DNA from: Burkholderiales bacterium
GTDB lineage: Bacteria; Pseudomonadota; Gammaproteobacteria; Burkholderiales; Burkholderiaceae_C
Direction of reading: 5' to 3'
NCBI GenBank assembly: GCA_947453625.1
Contig: CANGHK010000054.1
Span: forward strand, 1-34,606
DNA length: 34,606 bases
The notes beneath the pieces are model-generated. The model was not told the origin of the DNA. It saw only the letters and a program-made list of their open reading frames with translations, and made no database searches. Positions 17,024-26,100 of the stretch are shown one piece after another. A program made the translations under genes and the position numbers. Position 1 is the stretch's first letter. Each line of letters opens with the position of its first letter.

Positions 17024-18499
17024 TCAGTTGCCGCCTGCCAAGGGCATGGACAGGATCCACAGACCGAAGTTGGTGAACACCATCATCAGCGCCAGCATCG
17101 GAAGCTGACTGAGCGCGGCCCTGCGCGGCGAGCCGAAGCTTCGAAGCGCCTCGACATGGGCAAGGTAGACGCCTGCGATATGGCCGAGCAGAATCAGCGC
17201 GACTTGGGTATGCCAGATCAGTTCCACATCGAGCATCATCGGTTGGATCACCAACTTGGCCGTGCCGAACAGATTCCAGCCGTAGCCGAAAGGGTCAGAG
17301 ATGAGCTTGAACAACTGCCCGCCCTGCGACAGCAGCAGCGTGTAGTAGTGCGTCACGTGGTACACGAAGGCGATAGGCAGCAGTGACATCGCGAATCGAA
17401 GCACCAGATCACGGGTTGAAAGAGTTGTTCGCGAAAAGACCTTCACCGCCCACATGAAACCAGCAAAGAACAACAGATAGACCAGCGGGGACAACAAGAG
17501 TGAGCCGTATTGCCAGAGGTAGTAGAGCTTCGTCGACAGCAGGTACTGCTGGCCAGGCGCTGGCGTGAACCAGGGCGCGATGTCCGGATAGATGTTCTTC
17601 CAGAACACGTTGGCCCAGGGCAGCGTCGAGTGCAAACCATCGAAAGCGGTCGATGACAGCATGAACAAGAGGAACAACACCAGAGTCACGTGGCTCGCCG
17701 ACTCGTCGGCCAGTGCGGTGAACGGCAGCCGCCAATGGCGTTGCCGGCCGCCCGATGACGGTTGCTCGACACCCCAAGGCCGAGACCAGGGCGATATCTT
17801 GCCCATCAAGTGCAGCAGAACTCCGAAAAACTCGCCGTGACGGAACCACAGGTCTCGGCCAAAGGCATAGGCGCCGAGCAGGTTGATCATGGTGTAGCCA
17901 AGCAGGGCGAGCGACAGACCGCGTGGCCCGAGTTGCCCGAAGAGTTCGAGCCAGATGAACGTCATGTAGAGCAGCAGCGCGGGAGCGTAGCCCAGCCCTG
18001 TCGGGTAGCGCAGCCTGCCGCTGAACGCCATGCCAGACGTGCTCTCGACCCAGCTTGCGAGTGCCTTCCAGGGGTTGACTGGCGCATAGAAATCGCCCAG
18101 CAGCGCTACCGCATAGGGCAGGCCAAGGACGAAGAAAATCCAGAAAAAAGTCATGTTGAAATTGGCGAAGGCATTTTGCGTGCCTATCAAGCCGGAGACG
18201 ATGCACAAGACCAACAGGAAGACACTGCAGGCGCTGCCGACTGTCATCCGACTCGGTATGCCGTCGGCAAACGCAGTGAAGACCACCCGCACCGGCGCCA
18301 GGCGGCCCAGCGCCGGCGCGGCCGCAAACAAGCCCACGACGATGAATGAAAACAGCAGCGCCGCCATCGCACCGTAGGCGTACATCGAGAACGGTACAGG
18401 CAGGGTGTAAGGCTGGCCAAAGACATGCGCGCTGGTAGCTGCGGGCAGCAACGCCCCGATGACCAGACCGATGCGTCTCGACTTCTTCAGGACAAGCAT
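17024..18499 (-). CDS. Polytopic histidine-rich membrane protein, 'fenitrothion hydrolase'-like family (copy 1)
   Basis: A 491-residue inner-membrane protein with a cleavable-looking signal (hydrophobic up to A24) followed at once by H25 (TSA|HVFGQPYTLPVP) and about twelve hydrophobic segments. Conserved blocks shared with the copy at 30818-32305 include LPVP..YAYGA, GD.Y...NP, PALLLYMTFIWLELFG, FMLSSTAFDGLH and DPFGYGWNLFG. The C-terminus holds conserved histidines (about H384 in VTHY, H430 in IWHTQ, H440 in GHI, H448 in AHVEAL). From memory, actinobacterial homologs are often labelled fenitrothion hydrolase; that name is not evidence of activity. The histidines suggest metal or haem binding. 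The start at 18499 has GAGGT about 9 nt upstream; a longer frame opens at 18691. Confidence 0.78.
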   Translation of the reverse strand: MLVLKKSRRIGLVIGALLPAATSAHVFGQPYTLPVPFSMYAYGAMAALLFSFIVVGLFAAAPALGRLAPVRVVFTAFADGIPSRMTVGSACSVFLLVLCIVSGLIGTQNAFANFNMTFFWIFFVLGLPYAVALLGDFYAPVNPWKALASWVESTSGMAFSGRLRYPTGLGYAPALLLYMTFIWLELFGQLGPRGLSLALLGYTMINLLGAYAFGRDLWFRHGEFFGVLLHLMGKISPWSRPWGVEQPSSGGRQRHWRLPFTALADESASHVTLVLFLLFMLSSTAFDGLHSTLPWANVFWKNIYPDIAPWFTPAPGQQYLLSTKLYYLWQYGSLLLSPLVYLLFFAGFMWAVKVFSRTTLSTRDLVLRFAMSLLPIAFVYHVTHYYTLLLSQGGQLFKLISDPFGYGWNLFGTAKLVIQPMMLDVELIWHTQVALILLGHIAGVYLAHVEALRSFGSPRRAALSQLPMLALMMVFTNFGLWILSMPLAGGN

Positions 18500-18691
18500 G
18501 CGCGACAGACCTCGGCTGCGCAAAACGCCACGCAGCCCCGTACGGTCACTCCTTCCGAGTATTGATTGCAGCACTGCCGGCGAGTCGGCGTCTATCAAGA
18601 TTCCGATGCCTTGGGCTGGGCATACACCAGTACAGGTGGCACCCTGTGGTCGATCGACGTCAAGGTCATTTCCATTCATAGTCTGCAACAT
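18500..18691 (-). other. Open 64-codon extension or spacer inside the operon
   Basis: This is the only gap of note in an otherwise overlapping operon. The frame of the membrane-protein gene stays open back to an ATG at 18691, 6 nt after the stop of the CRTAC1 gene. The extension contains the short motif CTGVCPAQGIGILIDADSP. Either the membrane protein has a cytoplasmic N-terminal extension, or this is untranslated spacer. The signal-peptide-like start at 18499 favours spacer. Confidence 0.4.
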
Positions 18692-18697
18692 CTTTGC

Positions 18698-20464
18698 TCA
18701 GGGCATCAACGGACTGCCGGCACCTTGCGTCAGCGAGGCGTAGCTGCGCAGGGTTGGTGGCGCGAATTGCTCGCGCTGCCCGTTCGGCCAATGGACGATG
18801 AGACTGTCGATCGGCGGCCCGTCGCCCAGTCCCACCAATATGCGCGGATCATTGGCTGACAGATAGCTGCCATCGGCCCGCACCCGGCGCCACAACGACG
18901 GTCCGGATTTGCGCCTAACCTCGACCCGCGCGCCGTAGGCATCGCGCTTGCCAGACAGCAACCGCAGACCGACCCAGGCGTGAGCGCTGGTCGCCGTGTT
19001 GAGAAAGATTCGCAGCCTGCCATCGTTGTTGTTGACGACAAAATCGATGGCGCCGTCATTGTTGAGATCACCGACGGCCAGGCCGCGACCTACTTCCGAC
19101 AACGCGAATGCAGGCCCCCCCTTGCGAGTCGACTCCTCGAAATGACTGTTGCCGAGGTTGTGGAAGAGTTGCTTGCGCTGGTGTAGCGGATAGGGATCAG
19201 TTTGACTGCGCAGTGCCTCTATCACCTTGACCTCACCATTGGCCGCTACCAGGTCGAGCCAGCCGTCGTTGTCATAGTCGAGGAACGCAGTCCCGAAGCC
19301 GGTGAAGGGAATGCTCGGCACAGCCACGCCCACTTCCACGCTACGGTCTTCGAAGGTGCCGTCGCCGCGGTTGACGTACAGCGTGCTTTTCTCGCGTGAC
19401 ATGTGAGTCATGAAGATGTCGTCGGTGCCGTTGTTGTCGTAGTCGCCCACATCCAGACCCATGCCGGCCTCGGGCGATCCGTGGGCGTTGACCGCCACGC
19501 CACGCTCGGTCGCCTGGTCCTTGAAGGTGCCGTCCCGCTGGTTGATCCAGAGCTGGTTCGGGTTGCCGTCATTGGCGACAAAGATGTCCGGCCAGCCGTC
19601 CCCGTCAGCATCGAAGGCCATCACGCCGAGACCGGCGCCGAACGCTCTTTGTATCCCTGACTTGGCCGAGACGTCCTCGAACCGGCCGCCCCCCAGGTTG
19701 CGGTAGAGAACGCTGGGTTCGGTGCGGTAAGTCGCCGGGGCGCAATAATCCCGGGCGCTATTGGTCGCGAAACACTTCTTGTTCTCGGCGACGCTGTAGC
19801 GCACATAGTGCGTGACGAACAAGTCAAGTCGGCCATCGCGATCGAAGTCGACGAAGCTGGCACTCGCGCCCCAGCCGCCCTGGCCGGCCAGTCCTGCCTT
19901 GCGGGTGATGTCGCTGAAGGTGCCGTCGCAGTTGTTGCGAAACAACTGATCCGGACTGCCGAAGTGGCTTATGAAGAGGTCGACGCAGCCGTCGTTGTCG
20001 ATGTCACCCACTGCCACGCCCATGCCGTAGCCCCGGCTGCAAAGCCCAGAGTTCGCGGTGACGTCGGTGAAGTGGAGGCTTGGGTCGGAGGGCGTCGGTG
20101 CATCGTTGTGGTACAGGCGGGCGGCGCAGACCTCGCCACCCGGGCTGGACGGGGTACCCAGTCCGACACCCTGCAACACCAGCAGGTCGAGTCGTCCGTC
20201 ATTGTCGTAATCGAGAAGTGCCACACCCGACCCAATTATTTCGGCATAGAAGAATTCACCCGCCCGGCCATTGGTGTGTTGGAAGTCGATGCCGCTGGCC
20301 TGTGCCACTTCTGTGAAAAGTGCGGGTTGCCCTTCTGCCGGGGCCGATGCTGCCGCTGCCGCGGCATTCGGCTCGCGGCCGCGATCACAGCCAGCGACAG
20401 CCAGTGCCAGCAAGGCCAAGACGGCAGCAGCGGCACTCTGCCACCCTGAGACGCGGCGCCGCAT
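18698..20464 (-). CDS. CRTAC1 / ASPIC-UnbV FG-GAP lipoprotein
   Basis: A 588-residue lipoprotein with lipobox V-A-G-C at Cys26. Seven calcium-loop FG-GAP/VCBS units follow (for example LLDYDNDGRLDLLV, VGDIDNDGCVDLFI, FVDFDRDGRLDLFV, VGDLNNDGAIDFVV) and should form a beta-propeller. The C-terminal 90 residues are an ASPIC/UnbV domain (YGARVEVRRKSG, then ILVGLGDGPPIDSLIVHWPNG). UnbV-type proteins were first named from enediyne clusters but are widespread in envelope gene clusters; their biochemical role is unsettled. Its ATG shares one base with the stop of the UnbU-like gene (TGATG), implying coupled translation. The frame is open upstream to 20905, but that part lies over the neighbouring gene. 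Confidence 0.88.
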   Translation of the reverse strand: MRRRVSGWQSAAAAVLALLALAVAGCDRGREPNAAAAAASAPAEGQPALFTEVAQASGIDFQHTNGRAGEFFYAEIIGSGVALLDYDNDGRLDLLVLQGVGLGTPSSPGGEVCAARLYHNDAPTPSDPSLHFTDVTANSGLCSRGYGMGVAVGDIDNDGCVDLFISHFGSPDQLFRNNCDGTFSDITRKAGLAGQGGWGASASFVDFDRDGRLDLFVTHYVRYSVAENKKCFATNSARDYCAPATYRTEPSVLYRNLGGGRFEDVSAKSGIQRAFGAGLGVMAFDADGDGWPDIFVANDGNPNQLWINQRDGTFKDQATERGVAVNAHGSPEAGMGLDVGDYDNNGTDDIFMTHMSREKSTLYVNRGDGTFEDRSVEVGVAVPSIPFTGFGTAFLDYDNDGWLDLVAANGEVKVIEALRSQTDPYPLHQRKQLFHNLGNSHFEESTRKGGPAFALSEVGRGLAVGDLNNDGAIDFVVNNNDGRLRIFLNTATSAHAWVGLRLLSGKRDAYGARVEVRRKSGPSLWRRVRADGSYLSANDPRILVGLGDGPPIDSLIVHWPNGQREQFAPPTLRSYASLTQGAGSPLMP

Positions 20465-21348
20465 CAGGTGGCGACTCGCGCCTGACTGCCGGCTGGTGCT
20501 TTGCTGCCGGCACGCAATTCGATCCTGGCCGCCCACCACGATTCGAGCAGCAGTGCGGTCGGGCCCACGAAAAACAGTGCGTAATAAGGCGCGTAGACCA
20601 CCTGCGCCAGGCGCAGCACCGCTTCCATGGTGGCCACCGCAAAAGCCACCATGCACTGGCCGCGACGGGTCTTCACCGTCGTCTTCGGATCGGTGATCAT
20701 GAAGAAGATGAACAGCTGGTACATCGGCCCGGTCACTGGCGAGATCTCGGATTCGAAGGTCGCACCGGTGTACCAACTGCGCAAGCCGGCGTAACAGATG
20801 AAGGCAATCACGTAAGTCGCTGTGATATGAAAGCGACGCAGACGCCAGATGATGAATGCGCCAAGCACCCAGATCACCAGCATCGCCCAAACATGGTTGC
20901 CCCACTGGATGCTCAGGCTGCCGACCATCTCGCCGCCCAGGAACAGCAGTGCAGAGATACCGAAGTTAGAGGGATTCCAGAGGTGGCGGCCTCGATAGCG
21001 CAACACGTACTTGGAGAAGATCGAGATCGCCGCGCACAGCGCAAAAGGCCAGAAGGCCGGTGACCGAACCAGAATGCCGACGCTGATACCCGAGACATAG
21101 GCGCTGGCCGGGTGCGGCCACTTGCCAAGCATCAGGCGGCCGAGGACGAGTTCGACGCCGATGGCGACCGCAATCGCCAGAAAGGTGCGCGACGCGCTTT
21201 CGAGAAATCCGAATGACAGCTGGCCCACCACCAAGACCATGGTGATGAATACCGGCACCACATAGGGGCTGTCCAGACTCCCCAGATGTTGTCGCCAGGT
21301 CGGCACGATGGGCAGGCTCTGCGAAGATTCCGAGGTCGATGTCGTCAT
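20464..21348 (-). CDS. UnbU-like RnfD/NqrB-family membrane protein
   Basis: A 294-residue inner-membrane protein with about nine hydrophobic spans. The sequence HLWNPSNFGISALLFLGG and the late MYQLFIFFMITDPKTT match the two most conserved segments of RnfD/NqrB-type ion-pump subunits and of UnbU. The canonical flavin attachment motif (D-x-x-[ST]-G-A-T) is not convincingly present: a Y-T-G-A-T occurs, but the acidic position is Ser. It may therefore bind a redox cofactor differently or have a non-redox role. It overlaps the genes on both sides (ATGA and TGATG). A pairing of UnbU with UnbV domains is known outside enediyne clusters; its function is not known. Confidence 0.85.
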   Translation of the reverse strand: MTTSTSESSQSLPIVPTWRQHLGSLDSPYVVPVFITMVLVVGQLSFGFLESASRTFLAIAVAIGVELVLGRLMLGKWPHPASAYVSGISVGILVRSPAFWPFALCAAISIFSKYVLRYRGRHLWNPSNFGISALLFLGGEMVGSLSIQWGNHVWAMLVIWVLGAFIIWRLRRFHITATYVIAFICYAGLRSWYTGATFESEISPVTGPMYQLFIFFMITDPKTTVKTRRGQCMVAFAVATMEAVLRLAQVVYAPYYALFFVGPTALLLESWWAARIELRAGSKAPAGSQARVAT

Positions 21349-23141
21349 GCGGGTTCCTTGATCTTGTTGATCGTGTCGATGTGGGGCCCGGTGAGGGTCT
21401 GGACTCGGCCCGAAGGCCAGCGAATCTCGACTTTTTCCACCTGCGCGTTAGCGCCCAGGCCAAAATGCAGACGACGGTCGTTTTGCGCTGCGAAGCCGCT
21501 ACCACCCGATACCACCTGCACTCTCTTCTGATGATCCCAGTGCAAGGTCACTTGGGCGCCAATCGCGCTGCGGTTGCTTGCCTTGCCTTCCAGGTCGAAA
21601 GTGATCCAGTGTCGTCCAGCGACGACCGTGTTGCGGTACAGCAGCAAAGGCCCCTTCTGGTTGGCCACCACAACGTCGAGCACGCCACGGTTGCCAAGGT
21701 CGGCCAGCGCCACCGCGCGGCCGTCGTTGCGGTCGGTCACACCGACCAGCGGCGCCACGTCAATGAAACGCCCCGCGCCGTCATTGAGCCATAGCCGTTT
21801 GGCTTGGTAACCCGACAGGCTTCGCCCATCGAATCCGGGCCAGTTCTTGGCGTCACCGATGATCGTGCTGTTGCCCCCCGCGACCTTGGAAAAGTCGTAC
21901 CAATAGCTGCGTTGCTTGTCGAGCGAGACATAGCCATTGGTCAAGTAGAGGTCAAGCAGGCCATCATTGTTGAGGTCGCCAAACTGGGCGCCAAAGCTCC
22001 AGCCGCCGAGTTCCACCCCGAACTCGCGCGCCTGATTTTCGAACTTCAGCTCACCCGCCTTGGCCTCGACCGGCATCCACAGGTTGTTGCCTTGGATCAG
22101 GATGCCGTCCTCCGATATGTTGGAGACGTAGATGCCGAGCCGGCCTTCATTGAGCAGGTCGCCGAACGAGGCGTTCATGCCGCTCTTCGGTGCAAAGCCG
22201 ATGCCAGACTGCTTGCCAACTTCGCGGAAGACCTTGCCGTCGTTGACGAACAGTTCCGACACGCCGTAGTCGTTGGCAACGAAGAGGTCTTGCCTGCCGG
22301 TGCCGCGAAGGTCAGCGGCGGCGGCGGCCAGCGTCCAGCGTCGGCTGTTCAGGCCAACCCGTTCAGCGATCTCCTCGAACCGGCCACCCCCGAGGTTGTG
22401 AAACAGATATTTCCGGCCCCCGTTGGTTGCGTACTCGAAGCTGTCAGGCATCACCCGTGTGGTCTTGAGGTGCCAGAGATCGATTTCGTCGGGGTAGTAA
22501 CCGGCGACGAACAAGTCGAGCAGGCCGTCCCCGTCGTAGTCGAACCAGATCGCACTGTTGGCATTGATCCAGGCTGGCAGTCCGGCCTGCTCACTGACTC
22601 GGGTGAAGCCGCGGCCACGGTCGTTGTGGTAGAGCTCGGGCCGTCCCCACTTCACCAGAAAGAGGTCTTCGTAGCCATCGTTGTCGTAGTCGCCCCACAC
22701 TGCCCCCATGGACGCACCGGTGCCAGCGCGGTTGACATCGGCAAGGCCGAGTTCTGCGGCGATGTTGCGGAACGTGCCGTCGCCGAGGTTGCGGTACAAG
22801 GCATTCTGGCTGCCCGAGCCGCTGTTGGTGACATAGAGATCGGGCCAGCCGTCGCGGTCGACATCCACCACCGAAACCGACGCACCAAAAGACGCCACCT
22901 GCGGCATCACATGCGCGAGTTTGGGATCGAGCTCTGGTGCCTGGTGGATGAAGTCGATGCCAGCCGCATGGGCCATCTCCTTCAGGTGGAAACCGTAGCG
23001 CGCGAGCGCGGCAGCCTCGCCGACGTCAGCGCCGGTGGCTGGGCGAGACCAGCGCTTCATAGCCAGCGGCACGCACAGCAGCGCCACAAACAACAACACC
23101 AGCGCCACCTTGGCCATTTTGGCTATTTTGGGAGGGTTCAT
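21345..23141 (-). CDS. UnbV-like CRTAC1 protein (FG-GAP + ASPIC)
   Basis: A 598-residue protein with a single N-terminal hydrophobic segment (VALVLLFVALLCVPLAM) that anchors it or acts as a signal; there is no lipobox at the usual place. The body has about seven FG-GAP/VCBS units, four with good calcium loops (VVDVDRDGWPDLYV, WGDYDNDGYEDLFL, WFDYDGDGLLDLFV, FGDLNNDGLLDLYL) and three degenerate ones (AADLRGTGRQDL, FGDLLNEGRLGI, LADLGNRGVLDV). The C-terminal ASPIC/UnbV domain is clear (RSAIGAQVTLHW, FAAQNDRRLHFGLGANAQVE, VEIRWPSG). It overlaps the upstream gene by ATGA and the UnbU-like gene by ATGA. Confidence 0.87.
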   Translation of the reverse strand: MNPPKIAKMAKVALVLLFVALLCVPLAMKRWSRPATGADVGEAAALARYGFHLKEMAHAAGIDFIHQAPELDPKLAHVMPQVASFGASVSVVDVDRDGWPDLYVTNSGSGSQNALYRNLGDGTFRNIAAELGLADVNRAGTGASMGAVWGDYDNDGYEDLFLVKWGRPELYHNDRGRGFTRVSEQAGLPAWINANSAIWFDYDGDGLLDLFVAGYYPDEIDLWHLKTTRVMPDSFEYATNGGRKYLFHNLGGGRFEEIAERVGLNSRRWTLAAAAADLRGTGRQDLFVANDYGVSELFVNDGKVFREVGKQSGIGFAPKSGMNASFGDLLNEGRLGIYVSNISEDGILIQGNNLWMPVEAKAGELKFENQAREFGVELGGWSFGAQFGDLNNDGLLDLYLTNGYVSLDKQRSYWYDFSKVAGGNSTIIGDAKNWPGFDGRSLSGYQAKRLWLNDGAGRFIDVAPLVGVTDRNDGRAVALADLGNRGVLDVVVANQKGPLLLYRNTVVAGRHWITFDLEGKASNRSAIGAQVTLHWDHQKRVQVVSGGSGFAAQNDRRLHFGLGANAQVEKVEIRWPSGRVQTLTGPHIDTINKIKEPA

Positions 23142-26100
23142 CGCTTGCCTCTCTGCCGCAGCGCGCCCAGCACTGCGTCATCCGCCAAATAGCGTGTGTG
23201 ATAGTTGTCCCAGTCCTGCGGGTGACGGCGGAACGCGACTTCGTCCTCCAGCCGCCCAGGCGCTACCGTGTAGGCGCTCTCGCCGTGGTGGGGCAGTGGC
23301 TGAACCGTGGACGAGAAAGTCGAGTTGTAGTCGCCGTCCTTGATCCAGCCGTCGCCCTGTATGATGAAATCACGAAGCCAGCCACCGGTTGGCGGTGGTG
23401 GTTCAGGAAAGCTGAACGACATCTCGTCACCGGCGTTCATGATCACATAGCGGTCGTCGACCGCCTGCAACAGTTCACGCACATCACCATAGCGGGTGTA
23501 GTAGCCCGCCATGTTGCGCCAGCGTGCAGCCGTGCCTGCAAGCTCGTCATAGCGGGGCACTTCCGGCGCGCCAGCGGGCGGTGCCTTGAGCACCGAGTAG
23601 CCCCGGTAGTGCAGGTCTGCAGCACTTGGCTCGAGCGGCGTCAATTGCAGCCTTGCTTCGGGCAGGACGCGTGCCCACTGGATTTGATCCCAGTAGATTT
23701 CAAGATTGGTGCGAATTCGCAGCTTGCGCGGCCCCTCTTTGTGGAACAGGCCCGCCAGGTCGAACAGCACGGTCTTCTTTCGGCCGGCCGGAAAACCTAG
23801 CGCATCGCGCGCCAACTTCCAGCCACCCTTTCCGTCAGGAATCTCCAACTGCATGCCTTGCGGACGCCAGCGCCTGCCTTGGCTCAGCGCCACGTTGATC
23901 GATGAATCGGTGGGTCGCAGCGATCCATGAGCGATCAGCACCAACGGTGAATCTGCCGGCGCATCAGCGCCCAGGTCGAGCTCGACATAGTGATCACGGG
24001 TCACGCCCTGGTACTGGCCTCGGCCAAAGCTGTCCAGGCCCTGGCCGTCGAGATTGGCCAACACGCCCGCCACGTCGTGGCGCAGGTCGTCCACCGCCGC
24101 AGCCAGCCGGCGTGGAGTCTCGACGACCACGATCCGTGGCTTGACCGGTGGAATCGCGAAGCGTTCGTCGACATAGACCTCGGTGCCGGGCGGATGGTCT
24201 ACCGCCGTGAGCTTGAGGTGGTCGTAGTAATAGACCTCCCACAGTTCGGCGGTGATGCGCAAGTCGTAGCGACCGTCGCGCGCGACGAGCTGGTCTCGCC
24301 CGACGCGGTACCACTCCTCGGTCGACTCGACACGGGCCGTGCCGATGGTGTTGATGCGCAAGCCGATGGCCGAGCCCCAGGGTACGGCGTCCTTGACGAA
24401 GTTGATGGCTTTGCCATCGAAGGCAAACAGGAAAGGACAAGAGCCCTTGAGCCGCTGTTCAGTCCGCACCACTTGGTCGACTTTCAGGTCGAACTCGGCC
24501 TGCAACACACCGTTGGGCCACAGAACGCGCACGATGTCGCTCGCGGTCTGTTCGCCCAGTCCGAAGTGGAGCATCGGGCCGGTGATTCGCTGCTTCTGCA
24601 CCAGCGGTCCGGCACGCACCTCGACCTCGCCGCCGACACCGAAAGGATTGATCCGCTGGTCGCCGAATGACTCGGCAGCGCCAGGGCGAACGCGCTGCCA
24701 ATGGTAGGCCTTGGTGGCTTCGCTGCGCGCCTGCGCCACGCGGCCGTCGGCCGACAATCCCAGCAGGTCAAGCCGACCATCGCCGTCCAGGTCGGCCACC
24801 GACAGTGCCGTCGCCAGCCCCGGCGTCACCGGCAGGGCACTGAGTTTGCTGCCTTCTGAGCCCAGCCAAACCATCGCCGCTCCGGCGTCGGCCCCGGGGC
24901 TGGTGCGCAGCAGCACCAGATCCATCGCACCGTTGTTGTCGACATCGGCGGCATGCAGGCGGAACTCACCGGCCGGCACAGTGCCCGGCAACTGAGCCAG
25001 CGAGCGGACCTGCCAGTCTCGGCCATCGTGGCGATCGGTCAAGGCTTGAATCGCGCCGTCCTCGTTCAGCAAGACGATGTCCCACACGCCATCGTTATCG
25101 ATGTCGGCTATCGTCACCGCCCTGACCTTGCCCAGCGACGCGGGCAGCACACGCTCGCGAAACTGACCCAGGCGCAAGTTGGTGAACAGCCGCAACTTCG
25201 AATCAACGTCCAGCAGCACCGCCTCTGACGTGCCATCGCCATCGAGATCGGCCCACACGAGCTGACGCAAGCCGGACACCCCATCGAAGATGGGCGCGGC
25301 CTCGAAACTGCCATCGCCGTTGTTGCGCAGCAGCAGCGGCGCGCCGCGTGCCGAACCCAGCACCAGGTCGAGATCACCGTCGGCCTCGATGTCGACGGCC
25401 CAGGCGCCGGTGTAGGCTGCGTCCAGAACCGAGCGTGGCAGCTTGGACGCGGCACTGGCGTCAACAAACTGGCCGCCGTCCGCTTGGCGCCACAACCGCA
25501 AGCCACCAGCACCCGCGAGCACCAGATCGGTCTTGAAGTCGTAACTGAAGTCGACCTGCAAGACGCCCTCCGGTCCTGGGCCGAGCCGACCCGCTCCGCC
25601 AGGAAAAGGCATTGAAGGGCCGCTGGCCAGCACCAGCTTCACACCGTTGGCCGCCGCTATCACCGGCTTGGCAACGCCGTCGAGCTCGATCGCACCGGTC
25701 CAGGTCCAACCGTTGCCGACAACACCGGTGACGGCAACGGGCGCGAAGCGCAGGCCGGTGTCGGGGGCTGCGGGACGCGCAGGCTGCTCCTGCAGACCCA
25801 ATGGGTGCATCAGCGGTGGCGTGTCCGCGCCCGCTGCTGGCCGGAGAGCGGCATGGTCTTCCCGATAGGCCTGCACACGCATCAGCACGTTTCGAAGGCG
25901 CAGTCCGCGCAAGGCCGAGGCCCTCAGGTCGCCGGCCTGTATCGCGGCGCGCAGGGCTGTCGACTGCTCCTGCGCTTCAGCGGGCCAGACTGCGGTCTTG
26001 TCGGCAAGCTTGGCGCTCAAGCGCTGCAGCGTGGCCTGGTCACCTGTCTTGGCGGCGAGTCGACCCAATTCCAGCCAAGCCGCCAGGTTCTCGGGCCGCT

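Noticed and set aside
17024-18499. Assigning organophosphate hydrolysis from the 'fenitrothion hydrolase' label
   Set aside because: The label is recalled from database annotation of distant homologs; no catalytic motif supports it.
21804-23192. Plus-strand open frame (462 codons) opposite the UnbV-like gene
   Set aside because: The minus-strand gene has clear FG-GAP and ASPIC motifs; this frame does not.
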